64,000 nucleotides of DNA. Source: Saprospiraceae bacterium. Its GTDB lineage: Bacteria > Bacteroidota > Bacteroidia > Chitinophagales > Saprospiraceae. The notes under the pieces were generated by a model. It saw nothing but the letters and a program-made list of their open reading frames with translations. It was not told the origin of the DNA and did not search any database. The DNA lies in assembly GCA_026986005.1 (NCBI GenBank), contig JALSPK010000186.1, forward strand, positions 1 through 64,000. The letters are read 5' to 3'. A program made the position numbers and the translations under genes. This document shows, piece after piece, positions 25,333-34,297 of this stretch; positions within the stretch are counted from its first letter, which is position 1; each line of letters begins with the position of its first letter.

Positions 25333-26298
25333 ATGAGTTTTTTTTCAAAATATTTTAATAAAAGCAAAAAAGAAGATTTGGATAAGGGATTGGAAAAAAC
25401 CAAAACCGGAATCTTCAATAAAATAACTAAAGCCGTTGCTGGAAAATCTACTGTTGATATTGATTTTTTAGATCAGCTGGAAGAAATTTTAATTGAGGCA
25501 GATGTTGGATTAGACACGACAGTCAAAATAATTGAAATGTTAGAAGAAAAGGTTTCTAAAGATAAATATCTGAATGTTTCGGAGCTGAATTCTATCCTCA
25601 AAACTGTAATCATCAATCTTCTGGACGAAAATAATACTAAAGATATCGAAGATTTTAGTTCGACACTAGAGCAAAAGCTTCATATTATGTTGGTAGTAGG
25701 AGTAAATGGTGTCGGGAAAACCACGACAATCGGTAAATTGGCATATCAGTATAAAAAAATGGGAAAGAAAGTAGTTTTAGGTGCTGGCGATACTTTTCGT
25801 GCAGCTGCTTTGGATCAGCTGAAGATATGGGCTGATAGGGCAGAAGTGGATTTGTATGAGAAAGGTATGGATGCTGACCCTGCAGCTGTTGCTTACGAAA
25901 CGGTACAATATGCTTTGAATAATGATTATGATGTTGCAATTATTGATACAGCAGGAAGGTTGCACACCAAAAAATATTTAATGCAAGAACTGACAAAAAT
26001 AAAAAAATCAATTGCAAAGAAACTGGAAGGTGCTCCCCATGAAATATTATTGGTTTTGGATGCCACCACAGGACAAAATGCGATAGAACAAGCAAAGCAT
26101 TTTACAGCAGCAACTGATGTGACTGCATTGGCTCTTACAAAACTAGATGGTACTGCAAAAGGTGGTGTAGTATTGGGGATTTCTGATATTTTTAAAATTC
26201 CAATAAAGTATATTGGAGTAGGAGAGGGAATGGAACAATTGCAAGTTTTTAATAAATCTGCTTTTGTGAATTCCATTTTTGGTGATGATGATTTATAG
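25333..26298 (+). CDS. ftsY: Signal recognition particle receptor FtsY
   Basis: A 321-residue SRP-type GTPase. N domain about 1-105, then the G domain: VVGVNGVGKTTTIGKLA (about residue 120, P loop), GDTFRAAALDQLKIWADR (G2 region), VAIIDTAGRLHTK (G3), LTKLDGTAKGG (G4), and GVGEGMEQLQVFN at the end. It docks ribosome-nascent chain complexes with SRP at the membrane. The acidic A domain of E. coli FtsY is missing, which is usual for this phylum. Confidence 0.96.
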   Translation: MSFFSKYFNKSKKEDLDKGLEKTKTGIFNKITKAVAGKSTVDIDFLDQLEEILIEADVGLDTTVKIIEMLEEKVSKDKYLNVSELNSILKTVIINLLDENNTKDIEDFSSTLEQKLHIMLVVGVNGVGKTTTIGKLAYQYKKMGKKVVLGAGDTFRAAALDQLKIWADRAEVDLYEKGMDADPAAVAYETVQYALNNDYDVAIIDTAGRLHTKKYLMQELTKIKKSIAKKLEGAPHEILLVLDATTGQNAIEQAKHFTAATDVTALALTKLDGTAKGGVVLGISDIFKIPIKYIGVGEGMEQLQVFNKSAFVNSIFGDDDL

Positions 26299-26397
26299 TG
26301 GATGCAAGAAAATACTGCAATTTCCACAAATTGCCTGTTTTCATAAAGACACTAAATAAAATATTATTTTTAACTTTGTGGCTAGAAATAAGAATTT

Positions 26398-27564
26398 GTG
26401 AAAATAGTAGTAATATCCCCGAGACTTCCTTATCCCTTAGAGAAAGGAGACAAATTGCGTTTGTATCATCAATTAAAAGTGCTGGCAAAAAAACATGAAA
26501 TTGTTCTGATAAGCCTATCTGATGTTGATGTGAATACAATGGATATAGAACATTTAAAATCCTTTGTTTCTGATATTCATGTATTCAAATTGTCAAGGTT
26601 AAAGATTGCTTTACGGCTTATGTTTGGTGTGTTTAGTGATTTGCCCTTTCAAGTATTATACTTTTTTAATCGTAAAATTAAAAAAGAGATACATTCTATT
26701 ATTAAGAGCGTGAAACCTGATTTTATTTACAATCAATTATTGCGTACTGCAGAGTACACAAAGGATATTGAGTCTTTTAAAATAATTGATTACATGGATT
26801 CCTTTTCACAAGGGATGAAAAAAAGATTGGGTAATAGTTCTTTTCCGTTTAGCTTTATATACAATCTAGAGTATAAAAGATTAAAAGCCTATGAAACAAA
26901 AGTATTCTCATACTTTGATAAACATTTGATTATTTCCGAACAAGACAGAAATTCATTTGCCCCAAGCATCAAGGATAGAATAAATGTGATGCCTAATGGC
27001 GTAGATATCGACTTCTTTAGTCCAGGAGAATACGCTAAGGTGTACGATATTGGTTTTGTTGGAAATATGGGGTATAGACCAAATATAATTGCATCTGAGT
27101 TTTTGATAAAAGAGGTTTACCCTTTGTTAAAAAATTATTATAATAATATTCGAATAGTGTTAGCCGGAGCCAGACCTCATAACAGAGTGAAGTCTTTGGA
27201 GAGTGGTGATGTGATAGTAACGGGTTGGGTTGAAGATATTAGGAAACCGTATGGTGAAACCAAGATATTTGTAGCACCTATTTTTACCGGTATTGGACAA
27301 CAAAATAAAATACTGGAAGCGATGTCGATGCAAATTCCCGTTATCACCACCTCAGGTGTTAATAATGCGATTGGAGCAAAATCCGGTTCTGAGCTTTTGA
27401 TTGCTGACAATGCAAAAAGCTTTGCAGATCATATTATTTTCCTTCTGGAGAATAATCAATTTGCCCATGATTTGGGCATAAAAGGCAGAGATTTTGTGAA
27501 AAAAAATTATAGTTGGGACTATCAAGGGAAAAAAGTTTTAGAGCTTTTTAGTAAAAAGATTTGA
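26398..27564 (+). CDS. Glycosyltransferase, GT4-like
   Basis: A 388-residue GT-B fold enzyme that starts at a GTG codon. The N-terminal half begins ISPRLPYPLEKGDKLRLYHQ, as in the TIGR03087-like sugar transferases; the C-terminal half has MPNGVDIDFFSP, IGFVGNMGYRPN, VTGWVEDIR and the nucleotide-sugar site IGQQNKILEAMSMQIPVITT. It would transfer a sugar from an activated donor to a glycan or lipid at the cytoplasmic side. TAACTTTG at 26371-26378 may be its -7 box, so it may not depend on ftsY transcription. No other polysaccharide gene is nearby. Confidence 0.9.
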   Translation: MKIVVISPRLPYPLEKGDKLRLYHQLKVLAKKHEIVLISLSDVDVNTMDIEHLKSFVSDIHVFKLSRLKIALRLMFGVFSDLPFQVLYFFNRKIKKEIHSIIKSVKPDFIYNQLLRTAEYTKDIESFKIIDYMDSFSQGMKKRLGNSSFPFSFIYNLEYKRLKAYETKVFSYFDKHLIISEQDRNSFAPSIKDRINVMPNGVDIDFFSPGEYAKVYDIGFVGNMGYRPNIIASEFLIKEVYPLLKNYYNNIRIVLAGARPHNRVKSLESGDVIVTGWVEDIRKPYGETKIFVAPIFTGIGQQNKILEAMSMQIPVITTSGVNNAIGAKSGSELLIADNAKSFADHIIFLLENNQFAHDLGIKGRDFVKKNYSWDYQGKKVLELFSKKI

Positions 27565-27628
27565 TATTTCTTTCTGTTTTAATAAATATATCTTACATTA
27601 GTACATTATTTGAAGTAAAACTTTAACA

Positions 27629-27766
27629 ATGGCTAAAACAAAGAGAAAATCAGTAAGAGCGCAAAGAAGAAAAGCTAATGAGAAAAAATTTTTTATTTAT
27701 GCAATTGCAATAACATTTATCATTTTAGTATTGATGTTCTTCTTCTTTAGATCGGCTCTAGGATAA
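27629..27766 (+). CDS. Small basic single-pass membrane protein
   Basis: An open frame of 45 codons. The first 20 residues are strongly basic (AKTKRKSVRAQRRKANEKK) and are followed by one hydrophobic segment (FFIYAIAITFIILVLMFFFF) and RSALG. This is the layout of a small inner-membrane protein with the N-terminus inside. I know no family for it. It is located between the glycosyltransferase and the LolD-type ATPase gene, 82 bases before the latter. The sharp basic/hydrophobic split and lack of internal rare features argue that it is real, but it is short. Confidence 0.6.
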   Translation: MAKTKRKSVRAQRRKANEKKFFIYAIAITFIILVLMFFFFRSALG

Positions 27767-27854
27767 GAAGTTATTGATCATTTTTTTAGTTTTTTTGTTG
27801 CACATTAGCGATGCAAAATGATTAATTGCAAACTCATATTACATTATATTGAAT

Positions 27855-28508
27855 ATGATAATAGAAGCGGACGATATATTTAAAAAATTTGGGACACTTG
27901 AAGTTCTGAAAGGTGTTGGATTACAACTGGAAAGAGGGAAGATTCTTTCAATAATTGGTAAATCCGGTTCCGGTAAAAGTACACTTTTGCATATATTAGG
28001 AACTTTGGATACTTGTGACAGGGGAAGATTGTTAATAGATAATCAAGATACATCACAATTGAGCAAAAATGCTATTTCTGACTTCAGAAATAATAAAATC
28101 GGATTTATTTTTCAATTTCATCATCTTCTTGATGAGTTTAATGCTATGGAAAATGTCATGATTCCTGCGCTTATAGGAAAAAAACCTGTTGCTGAAGCGC
28201 GTGAAAATGCATTGGAATTGCTAAATTTATTAGGATTGGGGGATAGAATTGATCATAAGCCAAATCAAATGTCTGGGGGTGAGCAGCAAAGAGTAGCTGT
28301 CGCTAGAGCATTAATAAACAAGCCTGATTTGATTCTAGCAGATGAGCCTACCGGTAATCTTGATTCAGAATCATCTCAGCAATTACATAATTTGCTGTTT
28401 GACCTTAGAGATAGATTTAATCTGAGTTTTGTCATAGTAACTCACAATGAAGAGTTGGCGAGAATGAGTGATAGGTATCTTACAATGGTTGATGGTGTGT
28501 TGGTATAG
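27855..28508 (+). CDS. lolD: ABC transporter ATP-binding protein, LolD type
   Basis: About 217 residues. Walker [10 protein letters not shown] (about residue 37), Q loop [21 protein letters not shown], signature [15 protein letters not shown], Walker [13 protein letters not shown] and the H loop VIVTHNEE are all present. The H-L-L-x-E-F-x-A-x-E-N-V-x-x-P stretch is typical of LolD/MacB-type ATPases, which power lipoprotein release or related membrane extraction. The start is the ATG at 27855 rather than a TTG two codons earlier. The permease partner is not adjacent. Confidence 0.88.
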   Translation: MIIEADDIFKKFGTLEVLKGVGLQLERGKILSIIGKSGSGKSTLLHILGTLDTCDRGRLLIDNQDTSQLSKNAISDFRNNKIGFIFQFHHLLDEFNAMENVMIPALIGKKPVAEARENALELLNLLGLGDRIDHKPNQMSGGEQQRVAVARALINKPDLILADEPTGNLDSESSQQLHNLLFDLRDRFNLSFVIVTHNEELARMSDRYLTMVDGVLV

Positions 28509-28517
28509 AAGTATGAT

Positions 28518-28550
28518 AAAAAAAGCTGTCAAATCAGACAGCTTTTTTTA
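28518..28550 (+). terminator. Rho-independent terminator after lolD
   Basis: A stem of AAAAAAAGCTGTC with GACAGCTTTTTTT, loop AAATCA, and seven Ts. It ends the lolD transcript just before the convergent tRNA-His gene and could serve both strands. Confidence 0.9.
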
Positions 28551-28556
28551 TTTTGG

Positions 28557-28631
28557 GGCGACCAAACGGAGTTGAACCGTCGACCTCCGGAACCACAATC
28601 CGGCGCTCTAACCAACTGAGCTATGATCGCC
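28557..28631 (-). tRNA. tRNA-His (anticodon GTG)
   Basis: Read on the minus strand: encoded G at position -1 that pairs with C73, acceptor GCGATCA with TGGTCGC, D arm GCTC...GAGC, anticodon stem CCGGA/TCCGG around TTGTGGT, and T arm with GGTTCAACTCC. The extra 5' G and C73 are the identity marks of tRNA-His. CCA is not encoded. Confidence 0.97.
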
Positions 28632-28705
28632 ATTTTAAAACGAGGTGCAAAATTAGTGTTTTTTTATTTTGCAAACAAGATTATTACGTATTTTATTTAT
28701 AAAAA

Positions 28706-30379
28706 TCATCTCCAATCTTTTTTTCTAACAATGGATATCGGCATATTTTTGTCGTAATCTCCTGAGATAATGGGGTTTTGTAGATTGTGTGTGTGTTTTC
28801 TTACATTAATATGAGTGTAATCATAAATTTCACTTACTGTCACAATTCCGTCGTTGTCGTAATCAGCTTTTCCTGACAACCCTTCTATCAAATAATAGCT
28901 GAATACACCTTGTCTCATTCCGGAATATTCTAGCGAGTTTTCTTGTTCTTTTGATGACATAATCAATGCAGTACCGCCTTTTGTCTTTTCAAAATCAGTA
29001 TAATACTCTGCCAACATTGTTTTAAACGGAGATCTTTGTGCCATCATTGATCCTGAATGGCAAGCATCTGCAATCAGTACTTTGTGTTTTGCTACGCTTT
29101 TATCCAACATATCTAGAATGTCATGATGTTGATATAGATTATTGAATCCGTCAAAGTCGTAAGGGACAAAAGCCCCTTCAACACCGTGGCCTGCGTAATA
29201 AATAAATATGACATCATTTTTATCTGCGCTAGAGACGATTGATTTTAATGCTTTATCTATGTTATCTTTGGTAGCATTTTCGTCTATGAGTAGTTTTATT
29301 TGTTTGTCTTCAACTGCTCCTCCTTCAGGGCTTTTTAAGAAAGCATATACTTGATATGCATCATCATCAGTATATTTAAGTACAGGCATATGATTGTAGC
29401 TTCCTATCCCAATGATGAGAGCCCATATGTTTACTTCAGGAGTGGATTTTATATCCCGGATTGGGGTGTTATTCTCTTGGATTGTGTTTTCAGCTACTTC
29501 CTTTCTTATCAATGTGCCGGCATTCCATTCACCACCATATATTTCACCATTTTTCATGTACATTACTCCTTCACCTTGTGGAACGTTATTTTTCCAATAG
29601 CCTTCATATTTTCTGCCGTCAGCATACTTACATATACCCTTGCCAAAAGCTTTTCCGTTTTTAAACTCGCCTTTCCATACTGAGCCATCTTTATATGTGT
29701 AAACCCCTATTCCTGTTTTGCAGTATATTTTATTGCAATTTCTGTTTTTATCTGTTGTAATCTTTATTTCTTTACCTTTTTTATTTTCAAAAGCAATGCC
29801 TTCTTTTTTTATCAAGTTATCATTTTTCCATTCTCCGTATTGAACTTGACCATTGGAATCTATCATTTTTCCCTTGCCATCCCTTCTATTATTCTTCCAG
29901 TTTCCTTCAAACCTAGTACCATTTTTATAGTAATAGATACCTTTCCCTTCAAATTTACCATCTTGAAAATTGCCTTTGTATTTTTCTCCATTTGAAAAAA
30001 CATAAACACCATCACCTGAGGCTATGTCATTGTACCAATCCCCTATATATTTATCACCGGAGGCAAATTTATACATCCCATTACCCCAAAATTTGTTTGC
30101 TTTAAAATCACCTGTGTAGATATCTCCGGTAGCCATTTTCAGTTTACCTTTTCCTTCTCTGTAGTTTTTCTTCCATTGTCCGGTATATATATTACCATTT
30201 GTAAAATAAAAAGTGCCTTTGCCCGTGAGAAAGAAATTTTTAAAATGGCCTTTGTATTTTCCACCGCTTTTAAATAAATAAACGCCATTACCATTTTTAC
30301 AATTGCCGCTAATGCATTGACTGTCCATATTACCCAAATTGAATAATATTGTAAATAAAACTAAAAAAAATATTCGCAT
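28706..30379 (-). CDS. Exported MORN-repeat and caspase (peptidase C14) protein
   Basis: About 557 residues from the ATG at 30379, which starts a signal peptide (RIFFLVLFTILFNLGNMDSQ); the open frame runs 37 codons upstream without one. After it come about ten MORN repeats in two blocks (for example GDIYTGDFKANKFWGNGMY, SVWKGEFKNGKAFGKG), then a caspase-like domain from about residue 305 (VNIWALIIGIGSYNHMPVL). The catalytic pair is intact: His in YYAGHGVEG near 397 and Cys in IADACHSGS near 440. Near 508 DYDNDGIVTVSEIYDY has the form of an EF-hand loop. Metacaspase-type peptidases cut after basic residues and are often calcium dependent; substrate and role here are unknown. Confidence 0.9.
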   Translation of the reverse strand: MRIFFLVLFTILFNLGNMDSQCISGNCKNGNGVYLFKSGGKYKGHFKNFFLTGKGTFYFTNGNIYTGQWKKNYREGKGKLKMATGDIYTGDFKANKFWGNGMYKFASGDKYIGDWYNDIASGDGVYVFSNGEKYKGNFQDGKFEGKGIYYYKNGTRFEGNWKNNRRDGKGKMIDSNGQVQYGEWKNDNLIKKEGIAFENKKGKEIKITTDKNRNCNKIYCKTGIGVYTYKDGSVWKGEFKNGKAFGKGICKYADGRKYEGYWKNNVPQGEGVMYMKNGEIYGGEWNAGTLIRKEVAENTIQENNTPIRDIKSTPEVNIWALIIGIGSYNHMPVLKYTDDDAYQVYAFLKSPEGGAVEDKQIKLLIDENATKDNIDKALKSIVSSADKNDVIFIYYAGHGVEGAFVPYDFDGFNNLYQHHDILDMLDKSVAKHKVLIADACHSGSMMAQRSPFKTMLAEYYTDFEKTKGGTALIMSSKEQENSLEYSGMRQGVFSYYLIEGLSGKADYDNDGIVTVSEIYDYTHINVRKHTHNLQNPIISGDYDKNMPISIVRKKDWR

Positions 30380-30607
30380 TTTAATGAGGTTTAAAGAGGT
30401 TAACAAAAAAATGATAAGATTGTTAAAAAAAAGATTGAATTCTTCTTTAAATAATTCAATCTTTAACTTCCATAGTTGTTTTACCAACAAGTTTTTTAGT
30501 ATATGACTCTTTTTCTATATATCAGATTTTATTAAATGTTGAATTAATAACTATGTTTTATTTGGAATTATTATAATTTATATTACAATTTTCATGTTTT
30601 TAATTTG

Positions 30608-30615
30608 TATATTTG
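30608..30615 (+). promoter_or_regulatory. Candidate -7 box in the gap between the caspase gene and dnaE
   Basis: The divergent gap 30380-30733 holds no gene. TATATTTG at 30608-30615 fits the TAnnTTTG pattern and would give dnaE a leader of about 110 bases. No clear TTTG box stands at the right distance upstream, so support is partial. Confidence 0.35.
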
Positions 30616-30733
30616 TAAAACATTGATTAAGATTAATTATATGGATTTGAGAACCAATACATAATGATTTTTGTTAATGTTTTCGTAATATTCAGTATTA
30701 TTTTTGAATTTAAAATTAACTAAACCTGATAGA

Positions 30734-33700
30734 ATGCCTGATTTTATTCATTTGCACAACCATACTCAATATTCACTTCTAGATGGTGCTTCTGACATTG
30801 GTGCATTGCTCCGTAAAGCCAAAAATGACGGGCAAATAGCAGCAGCCATTACAGATCATGGCAATATGTTTGGCGCTTTTAAATTTGTAGCAGAAGCTAA
30901 GAAACACGATGTCAAGCCAATTGTAGGATGTGAATTTTATTTAGTAGAAGACAGGCATAAGCAAAAATTTGAAAGATCTAAGGGAGAGAAGGATAAGAGA
31001 TTTCACCAGCTTCTGATAGCAAAAAATGAAATTGGCTATAAAAACCTAACAAAACTTGCTTCTTTGGGATATATAGAAGGCCAATATGGCAAATATCCTA
31101 GGATTGATAAAGAATTGCTCGATAAATACCACGAGGGTGTGATAGCTACAAGTTGCTGTATCGCAGGAGAAATTCCACAAGCTATTTTGGAAGGTGATAT
31201 GGACAAGGCAGAAGAGAAATTGCAATGGTGGATTGAAAGGTTTGGTGAAGATTATTATATTGAGGTACAGAGACATGGGGGGTTAGAAAATATCAATGAT
31301 TCGTCAATTTCACAAGAAGATATCAATAATAAACTGTTGGAGCTGGCTAAAAAGTATAATTTAAAGACTATTGCTACTGCTGATTCGCATTATGTTGATC
31401 AAGAGGACTGGGAAGCACATGATGTATTGCTTAGTATAAATACAGGTGCGAAGTTGACGGATACTTCGAGATTTAGATTTCCAAGTCAAGATTATCATTT
31501 TATGACTAAAAATGAAATGAGGAATTTGTTTAATGATATCCCACATGTATTGGACAATACAATTGAAATTCAGGATAAAGTTGATAGTCTCAATCTTGCC
31601 CACGATGTGATGCTACCTGTATTTCCTTTACCTAAAGGATTTAATACTCAGGAGGAATACTTAAGATATATTACATATGAGGGAGCTAAATGGAGATATG
31701 GAGATTTGTCGGATTTGGTAAAAGAAAGAATTGATTTCGAGTTGGGGGTAATTAAAAAATCAGGCTATCCGGGTTATTTTTTAATAGTTTGGGATTTTAT
31801 AGCGGCTGCGAGAAAAATGGGAGTTACAGTTGGTCCCGGTAGAGGGTCAGCAGCAGGATCTGCGGTAGCCTACTGTTTGGCTATCACAGCAATAGACCCT
31901 ATCAAATACGATCTTCTATTTGAGAGGTTCTTGAACCCTGAAAGGGTATCAATGCCGGATATTGATATTGATTTTGATGATGAAGGACGTTCAAAGGTGA
32001 TAGATTATGTCAAGCAGAAATACGGTAATGATCATGTTGCGCAGATAATAACTTATGGTACTATGAAGGCCAGAATGGCAATCAGAGATGTAGGGAGAGT
32101 GCTTGATATACCATTGAATGTAGTCGATGGCGTAGCGAAGACATTTCCCACTCACTTGAAGGCAACTCTAAATGCTGTCTTGGGAGAAAATGGTATTGAC
32201 CCAAAGCTTAAGGCTGATCTTAATTCTGAAGATATAGAGAGGGCAAATAAAATAAGGAAGATGGCAAATGGTGGTGATAGTGTTGCTCAATTGCTAAAAA
32301 CTGCTAAAAAACTTGAAGGATCTGTCAGGAACATGGGAGTCCATGCCTGTGGTGTCGTTATTACTCCTGAGCCTGTGTCCAATGTGGTACCTGTAGCTAA
32401 TGCCAAAGGAACAGATAGTATGATAACCCAGTTTGATAATAGTGTTGCAGAGCTTGCCGGGTTATTGAAAATGGATTTCTTGGGACTTAAGACGCTATCT
32501 ATCATAAAAGATGCGATTGAACTTATAAAACAAACAAAAGATATTGATGTTGATATTGATAATGTAGATTTAGAAGATTCTAAAACCTATGAGTTATTTC
32601 AAAAAGGTGAGACGATAGGTGTATTTCAATATGAATCACCCGGCATGCAAAAGCATTTGATAGATTTAGAACCTAATAAATTTGAGGATCTAATTGCCAT
32701 GAATGCCTTGTACCGGCCGGGGCCAATGCAATATATTCCGGATTTTATTGCAAGAAAGCATGGTAGGCAAAAGATCAGCTACGATTTAGATGCTGCTGAA
32801 GAATATTTGTCAGAGACTTATGGTATTACTGTGTACCAAGAGCAGGTGATGTTGTTATCTCAAAAATTAGCCGGATTTACAAAAGGACAAGCTGATGGAC
32901 TTCGAAAAGCAATGGGTAAGAAGAAGAAGGATATTATCGATGAGATGAAGCCTTTATTTAAGGAAGGTTGTGAAAAAAATGGTCACGATCTTAACGTAGC
33001 TGACAAAATATGGAATGATTGGGAGGCTTTTGCTTCATATGCATTTAATAAATCTCACTCAACTTGCTATGCATATATTGCTTTTCAGACTGCTTATTTG
33101 AAAGCAAATCACCCGGCGGAGTTTATGGCAGCAGTTCTCAACCACAATAAAAAAGATATAACAAAAATGAATTTCTTTTTGCGTGAATGCAAAAGGATGG
33201 ATATTGATGTATTGGGACCTGATGTGAACGAAAGTAACATGAAGTTCAATGTCAATAAAAAAGGACAAATTCGATTTGGACTTTCAGCTTTGAAAGGGGT
33301 AGGAGAGGGACCTGTTCTCGAGATTATGAATGAAAGAAAAGCTAAAGGGTACTTTAAGGATATCTACGATATGACTAAAAGACTAGCTACCGCTGCCGTT
33401 AACAAAAAAAGCTATGAAAGCATGGCAATCGCCGGTGCATTTGACCAGATGGGTACAGATAATAGAGCAGCATATTTTGCTCCTTCGGGTAAGTACGATA
33501 CATTTTTGGAAGATGCTATAAGGTATGGACAGATGATAAGTAAGCATATGAATAGTGCACAGCAGACTTTATTTGGAGATATCTCCAATGTTATGATTCA
33601 AGAGCCACCTTTTCCGGATGTTGAGCCCTGGTCATTTTTAGAACTGCTGGAAAAAGAAAAGGAAGTGACAGGGATTTATTTAATAGGTCACCCACTAGAT

Positions 33701-34264
33701 GAATTCCAGTTTGAGATAGAAAATTTTACTACTTCTGATTTAGATTCTATTAAATTGACAAGGGATACAAAGGTAAAAGTTGCGGGTATGGTTACGGAAG
33801 AAAAGCATGGGGAAAACAGAAGAGGGTTGCCCTATGGTCGATTTACTATCCAAGATTATGACGGCACACTTGAATTCATTTTAAATAATGAAGAGTATCA
33901 CAAATTTGGTAGCATATTAAAAAAAGGTCAGGTTGTTTATATTGAAGGGATGAATCGAAGAGGGTATAATTCCGATAGTTACTTTTTTAAAATATTTGAT
34001 ATAAAGTTATTGGATACCGTTGGGAAATTATTGACAAAATCAATTACTTTGTATTTGCCTTCATTTAAATTGACTGAACAGTTTATTAAAGATTTATATT
34101 CTTACGTTAAAATGAAAAAAGGGACACACAGAATGAGAATAGTCATAACTGATGATTCGGGAACAAACAAAATTAAAACTGTTTCAAAATCACTACGAGT
34201 GGAAATAGACAATGACTTCGTACAAGAGATGAAAAAACGAGGTATTCTGTATAAAATCAATTAA
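30734..34264 (+). CDS. dnaE: DNA polymerase III alpha subunit
   Basis: About 1176 residues from the ATG at 30734; the frame reaches a TTG ten codons upstream but the ATG gives the usual N-terminus FIHLHNHTQYSLLDGASDI of the PHP domain. The polymerase active site shows VGPGRGSAAGSAVAYCL and MPDIDIDFDDEGR; further on come YRPGPMQYIPDFIARKHG, YQEQVMLLSQKLAGFTKGQAD and the OB fold near residue 1000 (KVKVAGMVTEEKHG). This is the replicative polymerase of the DnaE1 class. Transcribed alone, convergent with pyk. Confidence 0.97.
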   Translation: MPDFIHLHNHTQYSLLDGASDIGALLRKAKNDGQIAAAITDHGNMFGAFKFVAEAKKHDVKPIVGCEFYLVEDRHKQKFERSKGEKDKRFHQLLIAKNEIGYKNLTKLASLGYIEGQYGKYPRIDKELLDKYHEGVIATSCCIAGEIPQAILEGDMDKAEEKLQWWIERFGEDYYIEVQRHGGLENINDSSISQEDINNKLLELAKKYNLKTIATADSHYVDQEDWEAHDVLLSINTGAKLTDTSRFRFPSQDYHFMTKNEMRNLFNDIPHVLDNTIEIQDKVDSLNLAHDVMLPVFPLPKGFNTQEEYLRYITYEGAKWRYGDLSDLVKERIDFELGVIKKSGYPGYFLIVWDFIAAARKMGVTVGPGRGSAAGSAVAYCLAITAIDPIKYDLLFERFLNPERVSMPDIDIDFDDEGRSKVIDYVKQKYGNDHVAQIITYGTMKARMAIRDVGRVLDIPLNVVDGVAKTFPTHLKATLNAVLGENGIDPKLKADLNSEDIERANKIRKMANGGDSVAQLLKTAKKLEGSVRNMGVHACGVVITPEPVSNVVPVANAKGTDSMITQFDNSVAELAGLLKMDFLGLKTLSIIKDAIELIKQTKDIDVDIDNVDLEDSKTYELFQKGETIGVFQYESPGMQKHLIDLEPNKFEDLIAMNALYRPGPMQYIPDFIARKHGRQKISYDLDAAEEYLSETYGITVYQEQVMLLSQKLAGFTKGQADGLRKAMGKKKKDIIDEMKPLFKEGCEKNGHDLNVADKIWNDWEAFASYAFNKSHSTCYAYIAFQTAYLKANHPAEFMAAVLNHNKKDITKMNFFLRECKRMDIDVLGPDVNESNMKFNVNKKGQIRFGLSALKGVGEGPVLEIMNERKAKGYFKDIYDMTKRLATAAVNKKSYESMAIAGAFDQMGTDNRAAYFAPSGKYDTFLEDAIRYGQMISKHMNSAQQTLFGDISNVMIQEPPFPDVEPWSFLELLEKEKEVTGIYLIGHPLDEFQFEIENFTTSDLDSIKLTRDTKVKVAGMVTEEKHGENRRGLPYGRFTIQDYDGTLEFILNNEEYHKFGSILKKGQVVYIEGMNRRGYNSDSYFFKIFDIKLLDTVGKLLTKSITLYLPSFKLTEQFIKDLYSYVKMKKGTHRMRIVITDDSGTNKIKTVSKSLRVEIDNDFVQEMKKRGILYKIN

Positions 34265-34297
34265 TGACTTGAGAGACAAACACTAATTTTAGAAGAA

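Noticed and set aside
30380-30490. N-terminal extension of the MORN-caspase protein to an upstream Met
   Set aside because: The extra 37 residues would hide a good signal peptide that starts directly at the ATG at 30379.
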